Source: Euphorbia lathyris (Eukaryota; Streptophyta; Magnoliopsida; Malpighiales; Euphorbiaceae). Taken from it: DNA of 64,000 bases. How positions within the stretch are numbered: position 1 is the first letter of the stretch; every line of letters begins with the position of its first letter. The notes below the pieces were generated by a model. The model was not told the DNA's origin, ran no database searches, and worked only from the letters and a program-made list of their open reading frames with translations. Location: NCBI RefSeq assembly GCF_963576675.1, contig NC_088913.1:75701001-75765000 (forward strand), read 5' to 3'. Shown here one piece after another: positions 34,734 to 46,800 of this stretch. The position numbers and the translations under genes are program-made.

Positions 34734-35541
34734 TGTTAGGGATTAAAGCCAGTTAATCAACTGTAGCGCAGCGGAATTGCGGTTTAAAATTTATTTCTAA
34801 TCCCTTATAGCTTGATCTTTGTCCGTTAACCATTGATTGAATAAAACCTTTTGATCCGTTTAGGGATATAAACATACCCGGACTGTCTCTTCTAGAGACG
34901 GCTGAAGAATCCACAAGGTAGTAAGATCTTCGTAGTCAGGTGCACGAACAGCTATTGAGTCAGAACCGGTGCTAGCCGAAGAACGAAAAAGAACTGGACA
35001 GATTTCGTAATTAGCCAAATTTCTTCCTCCACTTTTCAAGTGGTGGCTGGCGATTTTGAGTTTATTTTTGCTTAGCCAAGCAAAAATTGTTTTGGCCGAA
35101 TATGTCTTAGGTTAGATTAGGGTTTTAGTGTTTTAATTTATATATAGTGTATTCCTAAACCTAATTGGTTTAGGGTTAATTGGTTAATTACAAAACTAAT
35201 CCAATCCTAATCTAATTACATAAATAAATACCAATAATATTTATTCTATGCAATTAATTATGATTAGATTAAATTTAATTACCCTAATTAAATGAATAAT
35301 ACTAATTAATAAATTAACTTATTGATCTAATTAATTATTCACCGAATGCAATTTCATTAATTTACAAATTAACTAATTACATCGTGCAAACTAATTAATC
35401 AATTAAATACTCAACACTTAAGACCATTAATTAATTACCTTGATACAAAGTATCAATTAATTAACCACCAATTAATTACCTTGACATTTTACTGTCACTC
35501 AATCAATTAATTTTATCTCTCTAATGTACCGTTCTATAAGT
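34734..35541 (-). repeat. 5' LTR of copia-2, lacking the outer half of U3
   Basis: 808 bp matching the first part of the 3' LTR (27855 to about 28675), then ending flush with the AGAGA duplication at 35542. About 900 bp of U3 are missing. A TATA-like stretch remains near 35138-35146. Confidence 0.85.
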
Positions 35542-36338
35542 AGAGATTCTCACCTTTCAAGGGACGACTCATAAGGGGTGGTTCCGTGAGAAACCGTTTG
35601 ATCTCCTGGAAAGCTTTCTCGCAGTCCTCGCTCCACTCAAACGCCTTTTGCTTCTTGATTACTTCATAAAAGGGTTGGCATCGTCGGGCTGAACATGAGA
35701 TGAACCTGCCGAAGGCTACAATACGCCCATTAAGACGTTGCACTTCCCTAATATTCTGTGGCGCTTTCATCTCCAAAACTGCTTTGATTTTATGAGGGTT
35801 TGGGCTCACTCCCTTCTGGTAATCATGAATCCCAAGAGCTTTCCATATGTCGCCCCAAAGGTACACTTCTCCGGGTTCAACTTAATGTTGTGATGTCGGA
35901 GTACGCCCAGTACCTTCTTTATGTCATCCGCATGCTTCTCTACAGTGGTACTTTTGATGATCATGTCGTCCACATAGACAGAAAAGTTTTCACCTTTGCT
36001 TTCTGCGAATATTTTGTTCATCATCCGCTGATAGGTTGCACCCGCGTTCTTAAGCCCAAGGGGCATGACTTTAAAGCAATAGGTGGCTTGGTGAGTCACG
36101 AATGAAGTTTTGATCCTATCCGAAGGCTCCATTGGGATCTGATGATAACTCGACTTCACGTCGGTAAAGGAGTACATGGCGTGTCCCGCGGTTCCATCTA
36201 CTAGGATATCAATACATGGCAGGGGGTAGTTGTCTTTGGGACAAGCTTTGTTGAGATCTGTGAAGTCAATACAGATGCGGTATGATCCGACCGCTTTCTT
36301 GACTAGAACCACATTCGCCAGCCATTGTGTATAAAGTA
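35542..36338 (-). pseudogene. Tat reverse transcriptase
   Basis: Minus-strand RT: FTDLNKACPKDNYPLP, FTDVKSSYHQI, then the catalytic YVDDMI (in 35806-36312). It is followed, in another frame (35866-35542), by the thumb/connection and the start of RNase H with EVIKKQKAFEW. The switch near 35810 looks like loss of one G in a GGG run. Another break is the TAG at 36340-36342 just upstream. The frame continues on the other side of copia-2 at 27849. The polymerase would copy element RNA into cDNA but cannot be made from this copy. Confidence 0.9.
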
Positions 36339-36339
36339 C

Positions 36340-36864
36340 CTATTCGATGGCATCCGCCCGTTTGAGTTTGGTGATCTCTTCTTTTATCACCTTCTGCCTC
36401 TCCGGGCCATGGTTTCTTCGTTTTTGGGCCACTAGTACCGCGTCATTGTCGATGTTGAGTTTGTGAGTGATCACATCTGGACTAATCCCGGGAAGAATCT
36501 CATCTTTCCATGCAAAGACATCTTCTGACTCATGGAGAACCTTGGTGATATCTTCCTTAATTTCTCCCTTTAGCCCTTTAGCCATCCGTACCTGCTTTTC
36601 ATCCGCCATGAGGTACATCTCTGTTTCACCCAAGGCCATTGTGACAAGCTCTTCTTCGTCCTCATCTTTAGACTGTGGGCGAATCATCAACGATGCTGAA
36701 TACGTCTCCTGAACCACTTTTTGGCTTCCTCTGATCATTACACCTCCCTTAGCCGTGGGGATGTAAAAAGTTAAGTGGCGTATGGAGATAAGAGCTGCCG
36801 CCTCGGAAATAAAGGGTCGCCCAAGGATGATATTGTAAGCTAACTGGCCATCCAGGATGGAGAA
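36340..36864 (-). pseudogene. Tat protease-RT linker region
   Basis: Open from 36738 to a TAG at 36340, and readable upstream through the segment following the protease. It contains FAWKDEILPGISPDVITHKL, the conserved lead-in to the gypsy RT. It is separated from gag-protease by a TAA at 36865-36867. Confidence 0.75.
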
Positions 36865-38257
36865 TTATAGATCGCCTTTCCAGATTTGATCTTCATCTGC
36901 TAACTCACAGTCTAGTGTTACCTGGCCCTTTGTTTGGATGGTGTGTCCTGTTACCCTTAGAATGTCCACTATGGTGGTTTCCACTTGGATTGGATCAACC
37001 ATGAGTTTGGCGAATGCTCCTCTTGTGATGACATTGCACGAACTCCCAGTATCAATCATCACTCTTTTCATCTCCCAGCCTTCCACCATCATAGTAATGA
37101 CCAGGGAGTCTGCATGAGGAGAGATCTCCGGACCGGTATCCGTAAAAAGGCGATTAAGTGATGCCCTGTCTAGAGCAGTGGTTTTTGCCTTTTTCAACAT
37201 AGGCTGGTACCCAGGTCCGCCTGCTATGACATTGATGGTCCCTTTTGCCTTCTTCTTCTGATCATCTCTGGATCTATCACCATATCCCTTCTTGCCATCA
37301 TTTTGGACGAACCGGTCCAACTTTCCTCTTTCGATAAGCCTTTCTATCTCTCTGGCTAATTCCCAGCATGCGTCAGTGTCATGGCCATTCTTCCTGTGGT
37401 ATTTGCAATAATTTTTGGGATTTTTACCAGTGTTGGTGTACTCCCCCCCTTTTGGTTCGGGGTATAAAATGCTCCGCTTGTGCTGACTGTTCTCAATCCA
37501 TATGAGCACTTCGCTTTTAGAGGCATTGAGTGGCGTAAATGATGACACAAATGCCGATTTGTTCTTAGAGCCTCTTCGCCGACCTCTAGAGGATGACTCT
37601 TGGTGCTTGTCTTTCTCCTTATCTCGATGGCGAGATTCGCCCCTGTCCTTCTTGGGCGGAGACAATGACTCTCTGCGAATGTCATCTACCTCCATGAAGT
37701 CCTTGCATCTTTCAATTAATTCTGCCATACTTCTAGGCTTCTTCTGAATTAAATCTTCCTGCAAGCTTTTACACGTGGTGTTTTTTGCCAGAGCCTCCGC
37801 TTCCATGGAGACATCCACATCGACAATTCGTATACACAATTTGTTGAAATTGTCTACATATTCTCGAAGAGGTTCATTCGCCTTCTGCTTTAATTCGAAA
37901 AGCTTCCGTGACTTGACCACTAGAGGAATACATCCGGCGAATTTAGCACAAAACTCTCTACTCAATTGATCCCAACTATCGATTGATCCGGGAGGTAAAG
38001 ATTGGAACCAATCATAGGCGGGGCCTCCCAAGGTGGTGATAAACATCCGGCATAAGACCGCCTCACTTGCACGGTTAAGGCTGAGCAACATTCGGTACTT
38101 TCTTGCATGGGCCTCTAGGTTGTCTGCTCCCATGTACACGGGTATATTAGGTATTTTAAAATGCCTCTCCGTTTCCTCAGCTTTGATCCATGCTGTAAAG
38201 GGTGAATCGCGATTAGCGAATGGATTATGTCGGGCATTCTCTTCATTAATGCGAAAC
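36865..38257 (-). pseudogene. Tat gag (main part) and protease
   Basis: About 460 codons open on the minus strand, entering from the Ogre-like insertion at 38258. The retrotransposon gag domain (LGGPAYDWFQSLPPGSI, WDQLSREFCAKF) is followed by a Lys/Arg/Glu-rich linker. Then comes a CX2HX4HX4C finger (CKYHRKNGHDTDAC), usual in the Tat/Athila group, and the protease active site MIDTGSS. A TAA at 36865 ends it. The N-terminal part lies at 53537-54421. Confidence 0.9.
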
Positions 38258-38262
38258 ACCGC

Positions 38263-39232
38263 TGTTAGACGAGGTGCCGCGGCCTAATCTCTGGGCGGAC
38301 CGGGGGGTGGACACCTCATGGCGACGTAAGCGGTGATTGGCACCGAAAGCAACCAATCGTGGAATCAAGCTGCTCGGCAGGACCGGAGCTCGGAGTATGG
38401 AAGAGTCGCCACCCACGAGTGGGAAAATGAACACCAATCCCTTGCGGGAGACCGGTGAGGGTTCGAGAAACTTAGGTACGAGCCGAGAAGGCTAGCTCCT
38501 TTCCGGAGAAAGGCTACTAGGCACCCCGACATCGCCCGGTTATGAACCACCGGCCTCCTACTCAGCGTGTTAGGCGATAACGGACTAATCGCATATTTCT
38601 TTAAGTTTAAAATTCATTTGAAACCTTTTCTTTCTCGTTTTTTAAAACCGTTTTGAGCATATATGATTGAAAGCCATTTTGGTAAAGAATCACCTATTTA
38701 CGTTGATGCTAAGTATAAAAGAGAGAGGGGGAGAAGGAAGAATTGATTTATTTACAGTGTGTCTTATGCTTCGATTCACATGTTAACTCTCCACTAAACT
38801 CACTCCCCGAGAACGAGTTTATTTACATGGTTCGTACCTTAATCGCCGTTGGAACGATTTAGGTACGTTTCAAAACCCCGTTAATGTCGTTCACTCGAAT
38901 CGCCGTTGGAACGACTCAAGCGTTTGAAGATGTGGAATAAAGAATTTTAACCCGAAAACATGGTTAGGCATACAAGTCAATTTATTTTGTACAAATCATT
39001 TAAGAAAACAATTCAAAACTCTATTATTCACAATGAAAATGATTTTAATTACAAGATTCGCTTAATCCGTCGTTGGAACGGATTAAGGTTTTAAAACGTG
39101 ATGATTTTAAGAAATGGTTTAAAGAGGTCAAGAAAACATTATTTACACTTTTAAGAATATCTAGAAAACTTTAACCGCTTCAACCGTCTTGTTTCAGGTT
39201 TTCGTCACAGGTCCTCCGACTCGGTGTCTACA
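38263..39232 (-). repeat. 3' LTR of the Ogre-like element, short form
   Basis: 970 bp, TGTTAGACGAGGTGCC to TCGGTGTCTACA. It aligns with the right LTR over 38263 to about 39171, then jumps to the last about 60 bp. It therefore lacks about 1.82 kb, including the TATA box and the palindrome array. Confidence 0.9.
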
Positions 39233-39251
39233 GTTGCCCCTACTTTCCTAT
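39233..39251 (-). other. Polypurine tract of the Ogre-like element
   Basis: The minus strand reads AGGAAAGTAGGGGCAACTG directly before the LTR start TGTAGACACC, in the position expected for plus-strand priming. Confidence 0.6.
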
Positions 39252-39453
39252 TTTGACAGTGATTTGTGTGTTTTGGGAAACGTTTTTTGCTAACGCAACA
39301 CATGCAATGTAAATATATTAAAGTAAAAGACATGTAAAGAGTGGGAGGAGAAATACCTGATTTCCATGTCGCAAGTTCCCTCTTCGTCTTCAATCTTTAC
39401 ATTGGCTGTCCTGTCATTGCCTTTGAATCAGCTATCGACGGACGCTCCTTCTA

Positions 39454-40117
39454 GGGACCCTAGTCTCTAAATCGACTGCATGTAAAATGGCTCAATAGCA
39501 ACCCTGGTCCACGACCGTGGGTAAAATGGCTCAAAAGCAACACTGGTCTCTAAATCGACCGCAGGCAAAATGGCTCAAAAGCAATCATGGTCTCTAAATT
39601 GACCGCAGGCAAAATGGCTCAATAGCAACCCTGGTCCATGACCGCGGGTAAAATGGCTCAAAAGTAACCCTGGTCTCTAAATCGACCGCAGGCAAAATGG
39701 CTCAAAAGCAACCCTGGTCCACGACCGCGGGTAAAATGGCTCTAAAGCAACCCTGGTCTCTAAATCGACCGCAGGCAAAATGGCTCAAAAGCAACCCTGG
39801 TCCACGACCGCGGGTAAAATGGCTCAAAAGCAACCCTGGTCTCTAAATCGACCGCAGGCAAAATGGCTCTTTCTAGCGACCCTGGTCTCTAAATCGACCG
39901 CAGGCAAAATGGCTCAAAAGCAACCCTAGTCCACGACCGCGGGTAAAATGGCTCAAAAGCAACCCTGGTCTCTAAATCGACCGCAGGCAAAATGGCTCAA
40001 AAGCAACCCTGGTCCACGACCGCGGGTAAAATGGCTCAAAAGCAACCCTGGTCTCTAAATCGACTGCATGAAAAATGGCTATTTCTAGCGACCCTAGTCT
40101 CTAAATCGACCGCAGGC
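39454..40117. repeat. Tandem array with an 83-bp dimeric unit
   Basis: Two alternating monomers: 44 bp (with TCTCTAAATCGACCGCAGGC) and 39 bp (with TCCACGACCGCGGG). Both contain AAAATGGCTCAAAAGCAACC. About fifteen monomers run head to tail. The array lies next to the polypurine tract, in the 3' untranslated region of the Ogre-like element, where Ogre/Tat elements are known to carry tandem repeats that can seed satellite DNA. Confidence 0.95.
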
Positions 40118-40118
40118 G

Positions 40119-40817
40119 TGTAGTGATGCATATAGATGGGTGAATGTGGCCTAGTCTATGGATGCATGTAAACACCTATGTGTGTGTGTGCAGGTGACTG
40201 TGCGTGTGTTTGAATGTGCATAAGTGTGGCTTATGTGTTTTGCTTTATGCGGACGTATGGACATGTGTGTATGCAAACTATGTATGTGTGGATGAGATGG
40301 TCGAATGGATTCCCTTTTCATAGGCTGGAGGATTTCGGTAGCTTTAGATCGATAAATGATGCTTCGGGCCATCCCCAAGGTGTGTAAGGACGAGGGTGAG
40401 GATAAGTTTGAAACCAAGGGTTATAAAGACGGGAATTTGGTTTTGATGAGCTTATGTCAAGGAGAGGTATGTAGCGATGCATAGAGATGGGTGGATGTAG
40501 CCTAACCTATGGATGCATGTAAACACTTATATGTGCGTATGCAGGTGACCGTGCGCGTGTTTGAATGTGGATACGTGTGGCCTATGTGTTTTGCTTTATA
40601 TGGATGTATGGACATGTGGGAATGCAAACTATGTACATGTGGATGAGATGCTCGGATGGATTCCCTTTTCATAGGCTTGGAGGATTTTTGTAGCTTCAGA
40701 TCGAGAAATGATGTTTCAGGCCATCCCCAAGGAGTGCGAGGATGAGGGCGAGTATAAGTTTGAAACCAAGGGTTGTAAGGATGGGGATTTGGTTTTGATG
40801 AGCTTGTGTCAAGGGGC
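40119..40817. repeat. Direct duplication with a 351-bp unit
   Basis: The units at 40119-40469 and 40470-40817 both start TGTAG(T/C)GATGCATA and end near GATGAGCTT(A/G)TGTCAAGG. They differ by scattered substitutions. GT-rich stretches (GTGTGTGTGTG) occur in the first copy. No coding content. Confidence 0.9.
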
Positions 40818-40829
40818 TCTTGCCTTTAA

Positions 40830-42480
40830 CCAGAGTTTGACGTATTCATTTTTTCCCTAATTTTTGCCTGCGTCGCCCTTTTCGGGTTTTCAACTCAACG
40901 GGATCTCTCCGATATTCTCTATCTCTCCTTTTGCATGAACTGCCCCTAGGGGTTTTCAATTCATCTTTTCTATATCTCACTGATTTTCTCTATCTCTCCT
41001 TTTGCTTGGATCGCCTCTTTTGAGGTTTTCAATCCAACCTTTTTGTTCAATTTTTCTTCTCCTTTTCTTTCTTTCTTGATTGTGAATGATACCGGATAGC
41101 ACAGGGGGTTTATATCCACGGGCCATTTCTATGCTAATCATTTGACGATGAGTTCATGCCCGATGCCTTCGTCAATGGAGAAGCTTCCGGAGTGAGATGG
41201 ACGTTGATCTGATTGTAGGGCCGTGCCCCCGATTAAAGTTACCATCTTGGTGTAGGTTAGAAGTTCATGCGGGCGTATGCCCCTGCCAACTCGAGGTGAG
41301 ATTTCATGTGCGCCAAACTAGGGATACTGCCGTTGGGAGTAGCTATGGAAGAGAGACGCTTTGGTCGAAATTTGACCCTTGAGAGGACAACATAGGAGCA
41401 GAGGAATCAGACTTCATGGAGCATGAGAGAGAGGAGTAGTCTTTTTTTTTTTAGTTTTTCTTTTTTTTTATAGATTTTGGATCGGTTTATGGGTGTTGGG
41501 GTGATTTCAGTTGAGATGGGGTGTCTATTGATGCGGGTGTTGTCATTACAAATGCAACCGTCTAGCTTAAATAAAGCACCTGGCAAAGATACATTGATTT
41601 TTTTACTGCTCAGTTTATTAACCACTGTCACCAAAGCATGCCCTTTCGGGTTTTCACACTTTAGTTATTTTAACTCTCTCCTTTTACCCCGGAATTTTCA
41701 AATAAGCACCCCGTGGAGTTTTCACTTATTGGGGTGTCCCTTATTGTTGCATAGGCCACCCTTTGCGGATTTTCAACCTATCGGGATTTTCTTTCTTTTT
41801 TTTTTAATTTTCATGAGAAGGATCCTTCGGTTCCCTCGAGATTGATTAAAGTTCTGAACTTTGTCGCCGCCTTCGGCTTCACTTGACTACGCATTTGATC
41901 TTTCTTCGTTACAGTGAGCTTCTCTCGTACATTTGATTACACATTTGTTGGACAATGTCAACCGCTCTTGCCACCTTGACGCCTCTTGGCTGATCACGTC
42001 AGCTTTTGATTTATTTTCTTTTACTTCCGATTGACTTGACTTTGCCCCTGGGCCTTTTTAGCATCATTTTTTTCTTTTTTTTTCTTCTTCCCTTGTTTAA
42101 CTTTGAGTCATCATAGGTCTAAACCCTTTCGTTGATCCTGGAACAAGATACTTTATCGCTGATAGGTTAGTTGCCCCTGCCTCATTCTGAATGGCGCACT
42201 CCTGTACTTGTGTCCCCCTTTGGGGGGAGAAATCTTTGTCGGTGCCTCAGTGTAAGTATGGCTCTGAGGGCTTGTTGCTTGCTCCATATTTTCTTTTCTT
42301 TTTCTCTCTTTTGGACTTTGTTGATTGTCGCTCAATCTTCTTTCTGGAAAAAGCCGGTGAGAACCCTTCGTTTGATGGGTCTACGCCCGACTTATCATCG
42401 TAGAGTCAGGGAATCGTTTCTCATGATTTATTTTGCTTTTTTTTTACTCTCTTAATTTTCTCTCTTCAGTGGTTAAGTAC
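40830..42480. repeat. Pyrimidine-rich region with a recurring hairpin motif
   Basis: The motif GCCCTTTTCGGGTTTTCAA and variants recur at about 40877, 40941, 41007, 41640, 41708 and 41760. Each has a short stem (CCC/GGG type) followed by TTTTCA, inside CT-rich DNA. On the sense (minus) strand of the element this is purine-rich. Small open frames here are not supported as genes. Confidence 0.6.
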
Positions 42481-42763
42481 TGAGCAATAAGTATATTCTA
42501 GAGCTTACGTCCATGCCATGATAGAAGCGGGAATATCTCAATTGAGTAGATATCAAATGTAAGTACGTATGTTTAGGATAAATTTGCGGAAACGAAATTT
42601 CATTGAATTCAAAAGGAGGTTAATAACATCTTGTGGAATAGAAGATAAAATAAAAGACAATGATAAAGACTACAAGTGCACTCCTCTCTCTCATGCTACT
42701 TCAAGAAGCTTCAGATTCTCCCACTTCATAAGTGTCCTCAATCTCGGGAACTTCTTCTTTAGA

Positions 42764-43516
42764 TTATCCTGATCCGTTGTAGACTTCGCCATTCGAGGAA
42801 CAAGTCGAAGGCTTCATCTGTTGAGAAGGATCTGGATCACTTATCTTTCCAGCTTCGATGAGATCTTGGATTTCATGCTTCAACCTCATGCAAGTGCTTG
42901 TTTCGTGACCATATTTCTGGTGGAAGTGGCAGTAGCCCCTGCGTTTGACTAATTCAGTGGTTTGACCTCCCGTGGTTGGTAGAGGGTGAAGTATGTCATG
43001 CATTCGTAGACCCTCCAACACTTCAAACAAGGGTTGAGTGAAAGTGGAGAATTCCCTTCCCTCCCTTCCATATTGAGTGGGCGACGGAGGGCGAACAACC
43101 CTGGTAATCTCATGTCCCCGATGGTGTGGATCTTGTTGTGTTCGTGAAATATGGTGTGAGACTACCCTTGGTGGAGTGAATGTTTGTGGATTAACTTGTG
43201 ACGCGAGCTGGAACATAGGTTTCTCCACAACAGCTTTCGGGATCTCCGCAACCAGTGACTCGCTCAGGACCTCCCTGACCAACCTTTTCAGCTCTATCTT
43301 GAATTCATCTGAAGCAAGGATATCGGGAAGAACTCGCTCGATTTCTGCTCTGAGATTGAAATCTCCTATCATCTCTTGGGAATTTTCAACCCCCTCATGC
43401 TTAGTATTCTCCGGATCATTAAGAGCACGTTTGAACTCATCAGAAAAGATGTATTTGGCTAAAGCCCCTTGCACACGGCTCTCAAGATTGTGGTTTGAAT
43501 TTCTGGACTGGGCCAT
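42764..43516 (-). CDS. Gag-like protein of the Ogre-like element
   Basis: Open from the ATG at 43516 (MAQSRN) to 42764, about 250 codons. Upstream in-frame codons exist only from a non-ATG start. The C-terminal part has a CX2HX4HX4C finger (CHFHQKYGHETSTC) and KHEIQDLIEAGKI, matching the end of Ogre/Tat gag. The N-terminal capsid part is not recognisable, so the protein is a shortened gag. It is the only credible coding unit in the element. The finger suggests nucleic-acid binding. No protease or polymerase follows. Confidence 0.65.
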   Translation of the reverse strand: MAQSRNSNHNLESRVQGALAKYIFSDEFKRALNDPENTKHEGVENSQEMIGDFNLRAEIERVLPDILASDEFKIELKRLVREVLSESLVAEIPKAVVEKPMFQLASQVNPQTFTPPRVVSHHISRTQQDPHHRGHEITRVVRPPSPTQYGREGREFSTFTQPLFEVLEGLRMHDILHPLPTTGGQTTELVKRRGYCHFHQKYGHETSTCMRLKHEIQDLIEAGKISDPDPSQQMKPSTCSSNGEVYNGSG

Positions 43517-43859
43517 GGGTTGGGTTTCTAACAAGGAAAGAGAAAGGATCGGTGAGTGGAGTTTTTTTAGGCATTATGAATTTTGATGATGCAATGCACG
43601 TGCGATGCGAATGCTAAAGCTATCTACGTGTGCCTCCTATAGATGGATGTATGATTTATGCATGATTCGTGGTCTGCGCTTTATTTCTTACAACATAAAC
43701 ACGATTTGACTGGAGCTAAACCCCTTCTTTTTTCTTTTTCTTTTTTTTACCAGAGTCGTCGGTAGCACTTCGGTCGTCTGTGCTAACTTACCTGTTTGGA
43801 AGTGCGAATGCCTGAAACCATTTCAACTGTTATGCACACATTAGTATGAACCCTATGAG

Positions 43860-46800
43860 TTTACCTCGTAATGCTTCACAAGCTGTATAATGTTAAATGA
43901 CGCTTGACACGACTGAGACTTGTGAGATTGAGACGACCCTCCTGATGAGTAAAATTCCCTAGGACGCTAGGTAGATGAGAGTGTACCCCGATGATATCCG
44001 TGACGTGTAGATACATTCGAGGGGTAGCGACATGAGTGGGGGGAATGACATACTTGGTACATCGACATGACTCACGATCTAAAAAAAACAACATAAGCGA
44101 CTATGTATGAGGTGTATGTTAGGGATTGTCATCATCGGTTGTAATGACGTACTTCGAAGATACGGGGCGTTACACGGGCTGATGTGATGCTCATGGTATA
44201 TCCGAGACCTAAACAGACCATGATGGAGACGTGCGGGGCATGTGTCCATAGTTTACCTGGTAACGATACTAATAGCAGGGAACCGTCTTTTTGGGAAACA
44301 CAAGTTTCCTGAAACAGGCCGACATAGAGGGTGTTTCCTAAACTAGAAGCAAGCGGAACGAGACCACCATATATGGGGTGTGGGTCAATGGTTAGTTTAA
44401 ACCCAAGACACAAATACGTAGACGTACCAACGGAACCTTGGCGTGTTATGCAGAAAGTGGTGATGCACGGGACATGCCCTAAATAGGTTAAGGCATAAGG
44501 GAGACTCGAGTGACATACGTGATGTGCGCCAATTGTCAGCTTCTCCTGGAAAGCAACTATTACGATGATGGGTATTATTTGACGGGATAATGCACACGGA
44601 ATACCTGATACTCGAGGTTCGAATAGGATGCATATGTCAACACACGAGGTATGTGCCAATTATTAACTCCTACTTGGCTCACTAGTGCCTGGGCAGAGTG
44701 GTTTGAAACATGGTGCATTTAGGAAATACGGTGACGTACGTGGTATGCCTTAGAGGTAGCCAAACGGCATGATGGGAGTCCCACTTGATGTGCCCCCACG
44801 ATTGATTTATACGCAACTCACGAACGATGTGATGGCTTGATTTTGGGATTTCGACCATCGTGGGGGAAATCCAACATGCTAGGTACGAGACACGAATAGG
44901 GTACGCATACGACACATGTATTATCTGACCAACTTTGGGTATAGATGAAGCACAGAGATGACTCAAGAGGTACCTTCTAACAACATTGGAGGTGTCAGCT
45001 AGACACGACACCGACACGCGGGGTGCAGTCTAAGGATTAACCCACGCTATAGACACACATACCTCGATGAATTCGCGGACATCGGTGCGTCTGGTAGGAC
45101 GAGAGGTGTCCTAATCCGATCGAGGTACCAATGAGACGGAAACGACGACTTACCTAGTATGTGTCAATGGTCAATTTGTTTCATAGCGCAAACCCGACGA
45201 CGATATGTTTTATGAGAATCCCTAAAGATCTTACGTGGATATGTATGACGTATTTGGTCCATCATTGATATTTGAGATACCAGCAACGACACACAGGGTA
45301 GACATCGATAGTTCGACTGGAACCTATCACTATGAACAATTTGCGGCGCAAACCAAGACCTTCGAGGTAAGTGCCAAAAGTTGGACTTAGACGCGGTACT
45401 AACAACTCGATACTACTGATACGAGCGAGACCCAAATAGCGACATATAGGGCATATGTCTCAGACTCGTAAATAAGGCAATTCGGAGTTTGGGGCGCATA
45501 GACAATGGTACCAATGATGTAGGGGGAGCGTGTCAAGGGTTTGGCAATACAAACAAACCATTGTTTGAGTCGTACTCAAGACATGAGTAACGACTTACGG
45601 GGCGTACGTCAAAAGTTTGACAGGAGCCTCATGACATGAACAACTCAGTGTGTCAATATGTGAGCGGGACGCTCGAGACAGAGCCTATAGGGTACGTGCC
45701 TAAGGGTATGACTTGGACTCGACGACACGAATCACTCTATATGACAGGTACGTGCCAAACGTTCGACTCAAACCTGACGATACAAATGACTCGACATTGG
45801 AGATGTAAGCGAGATGCACGTGATGACATATATGAACTTGCCCCAGATTCAACTTGAACTCAATGACATGAATGACTCGACATTTGACCTGCGAACAGGA
45901 TGTACCAAACCGCGTATGGGGGTGTGTGCCACCAGCTTAACCCTGACTGGATGGTATAAACGACTCAGTCTTTGATATGTGAGTAAGGTGCGAGGGATGA
46001 CACACGAAACGTGCGTCAAAGGTCGTTCTAGAATTGGATAGCCTAATAACATATTCGTGGGTTACAAATACTGCCGATGACAAGGCGACATATGGGGCAC
46101 GTTTTGACAAGGCCCAACGTATGATTAAAGCGCCAGCGGTGACATACGGGATATGTGCCGAAAGTTGATACGCGTTCGAAGCACTAGTGTCATATGTGTT
46201 ACGATATACGGTGACACACCTATTACATCTCATATCGATTTGGCTGTTTTGAAGATGCGACAGGGTGTCTCAAGAAGACCAAGGATGCACGGGTTACCCT
46301 AGTACAATGACATGTCGACATACAAGGTACGACCGAGGGTACCAATGGGGTGTGATGATGACCTACTAGCCAAGAGGTTAGTACAATAACGCATAGATTC
46401 ATTAGATGTGACGAGGCGCCAGTTAAAGCGCGGATGTGACATTGTGACTTCGTGTGAAGCGTGCGTCAGAGGGTCAATGTGAACCTGGGGTCCGAACAGT
46501 GGGATGATGTAAATACGAGGGGGCACTATGACGACCCACGTGGCGCACCTAAAGGTACAAATGGGAAGCGTGGACAACACACCAGTTAAGGGTTTGTTTT
46601 GGAGCTTCAAGGCATTGTCCACAACTCTAAAATACGGAGGTGCTACATGTGGACTACATCCCTAGATGCGAATGACGACAGGTAAACGAGATTCGTGTGA
46701 AACAGTTCACTCAACCCTAAGGTTCCGATCTTACAACCACGTAACTTTGGAGTATAGGTGCACGGCACGCCGACACACGTGGCATGTCTTAGCGTGCGAA

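Larger units (their letters stand above)
27850..35546 (-). mobile_element. Copia-2: Ty1-copia element inserted in the Tat pol gene
   Basis: The element spans 27855-35541, with 3' LTR 27855-29562, internal region and 5' LTR 34734-35541. The 5-bp duplication AGAGA (27850-27854 and 35542-35546) lies in the Tat RNase H coding sequence, which resumes on both sides. The two LTRs are very similar where they overlap (roughly ten substitutions in about 800 bp by eye), so it is among the youngest layers. The 5' LTR is about 900 bp shorter than the 3' LTR. Confidence 0.9.

Noticed and set aside
39454..40117. Regular repeat and spacer appearance like a CRISPR array
   Set aside because: The 'spacers' are themselves repeated, the DNA is a plant retrotransposon 3' UTR, and no cas-like gene exists.
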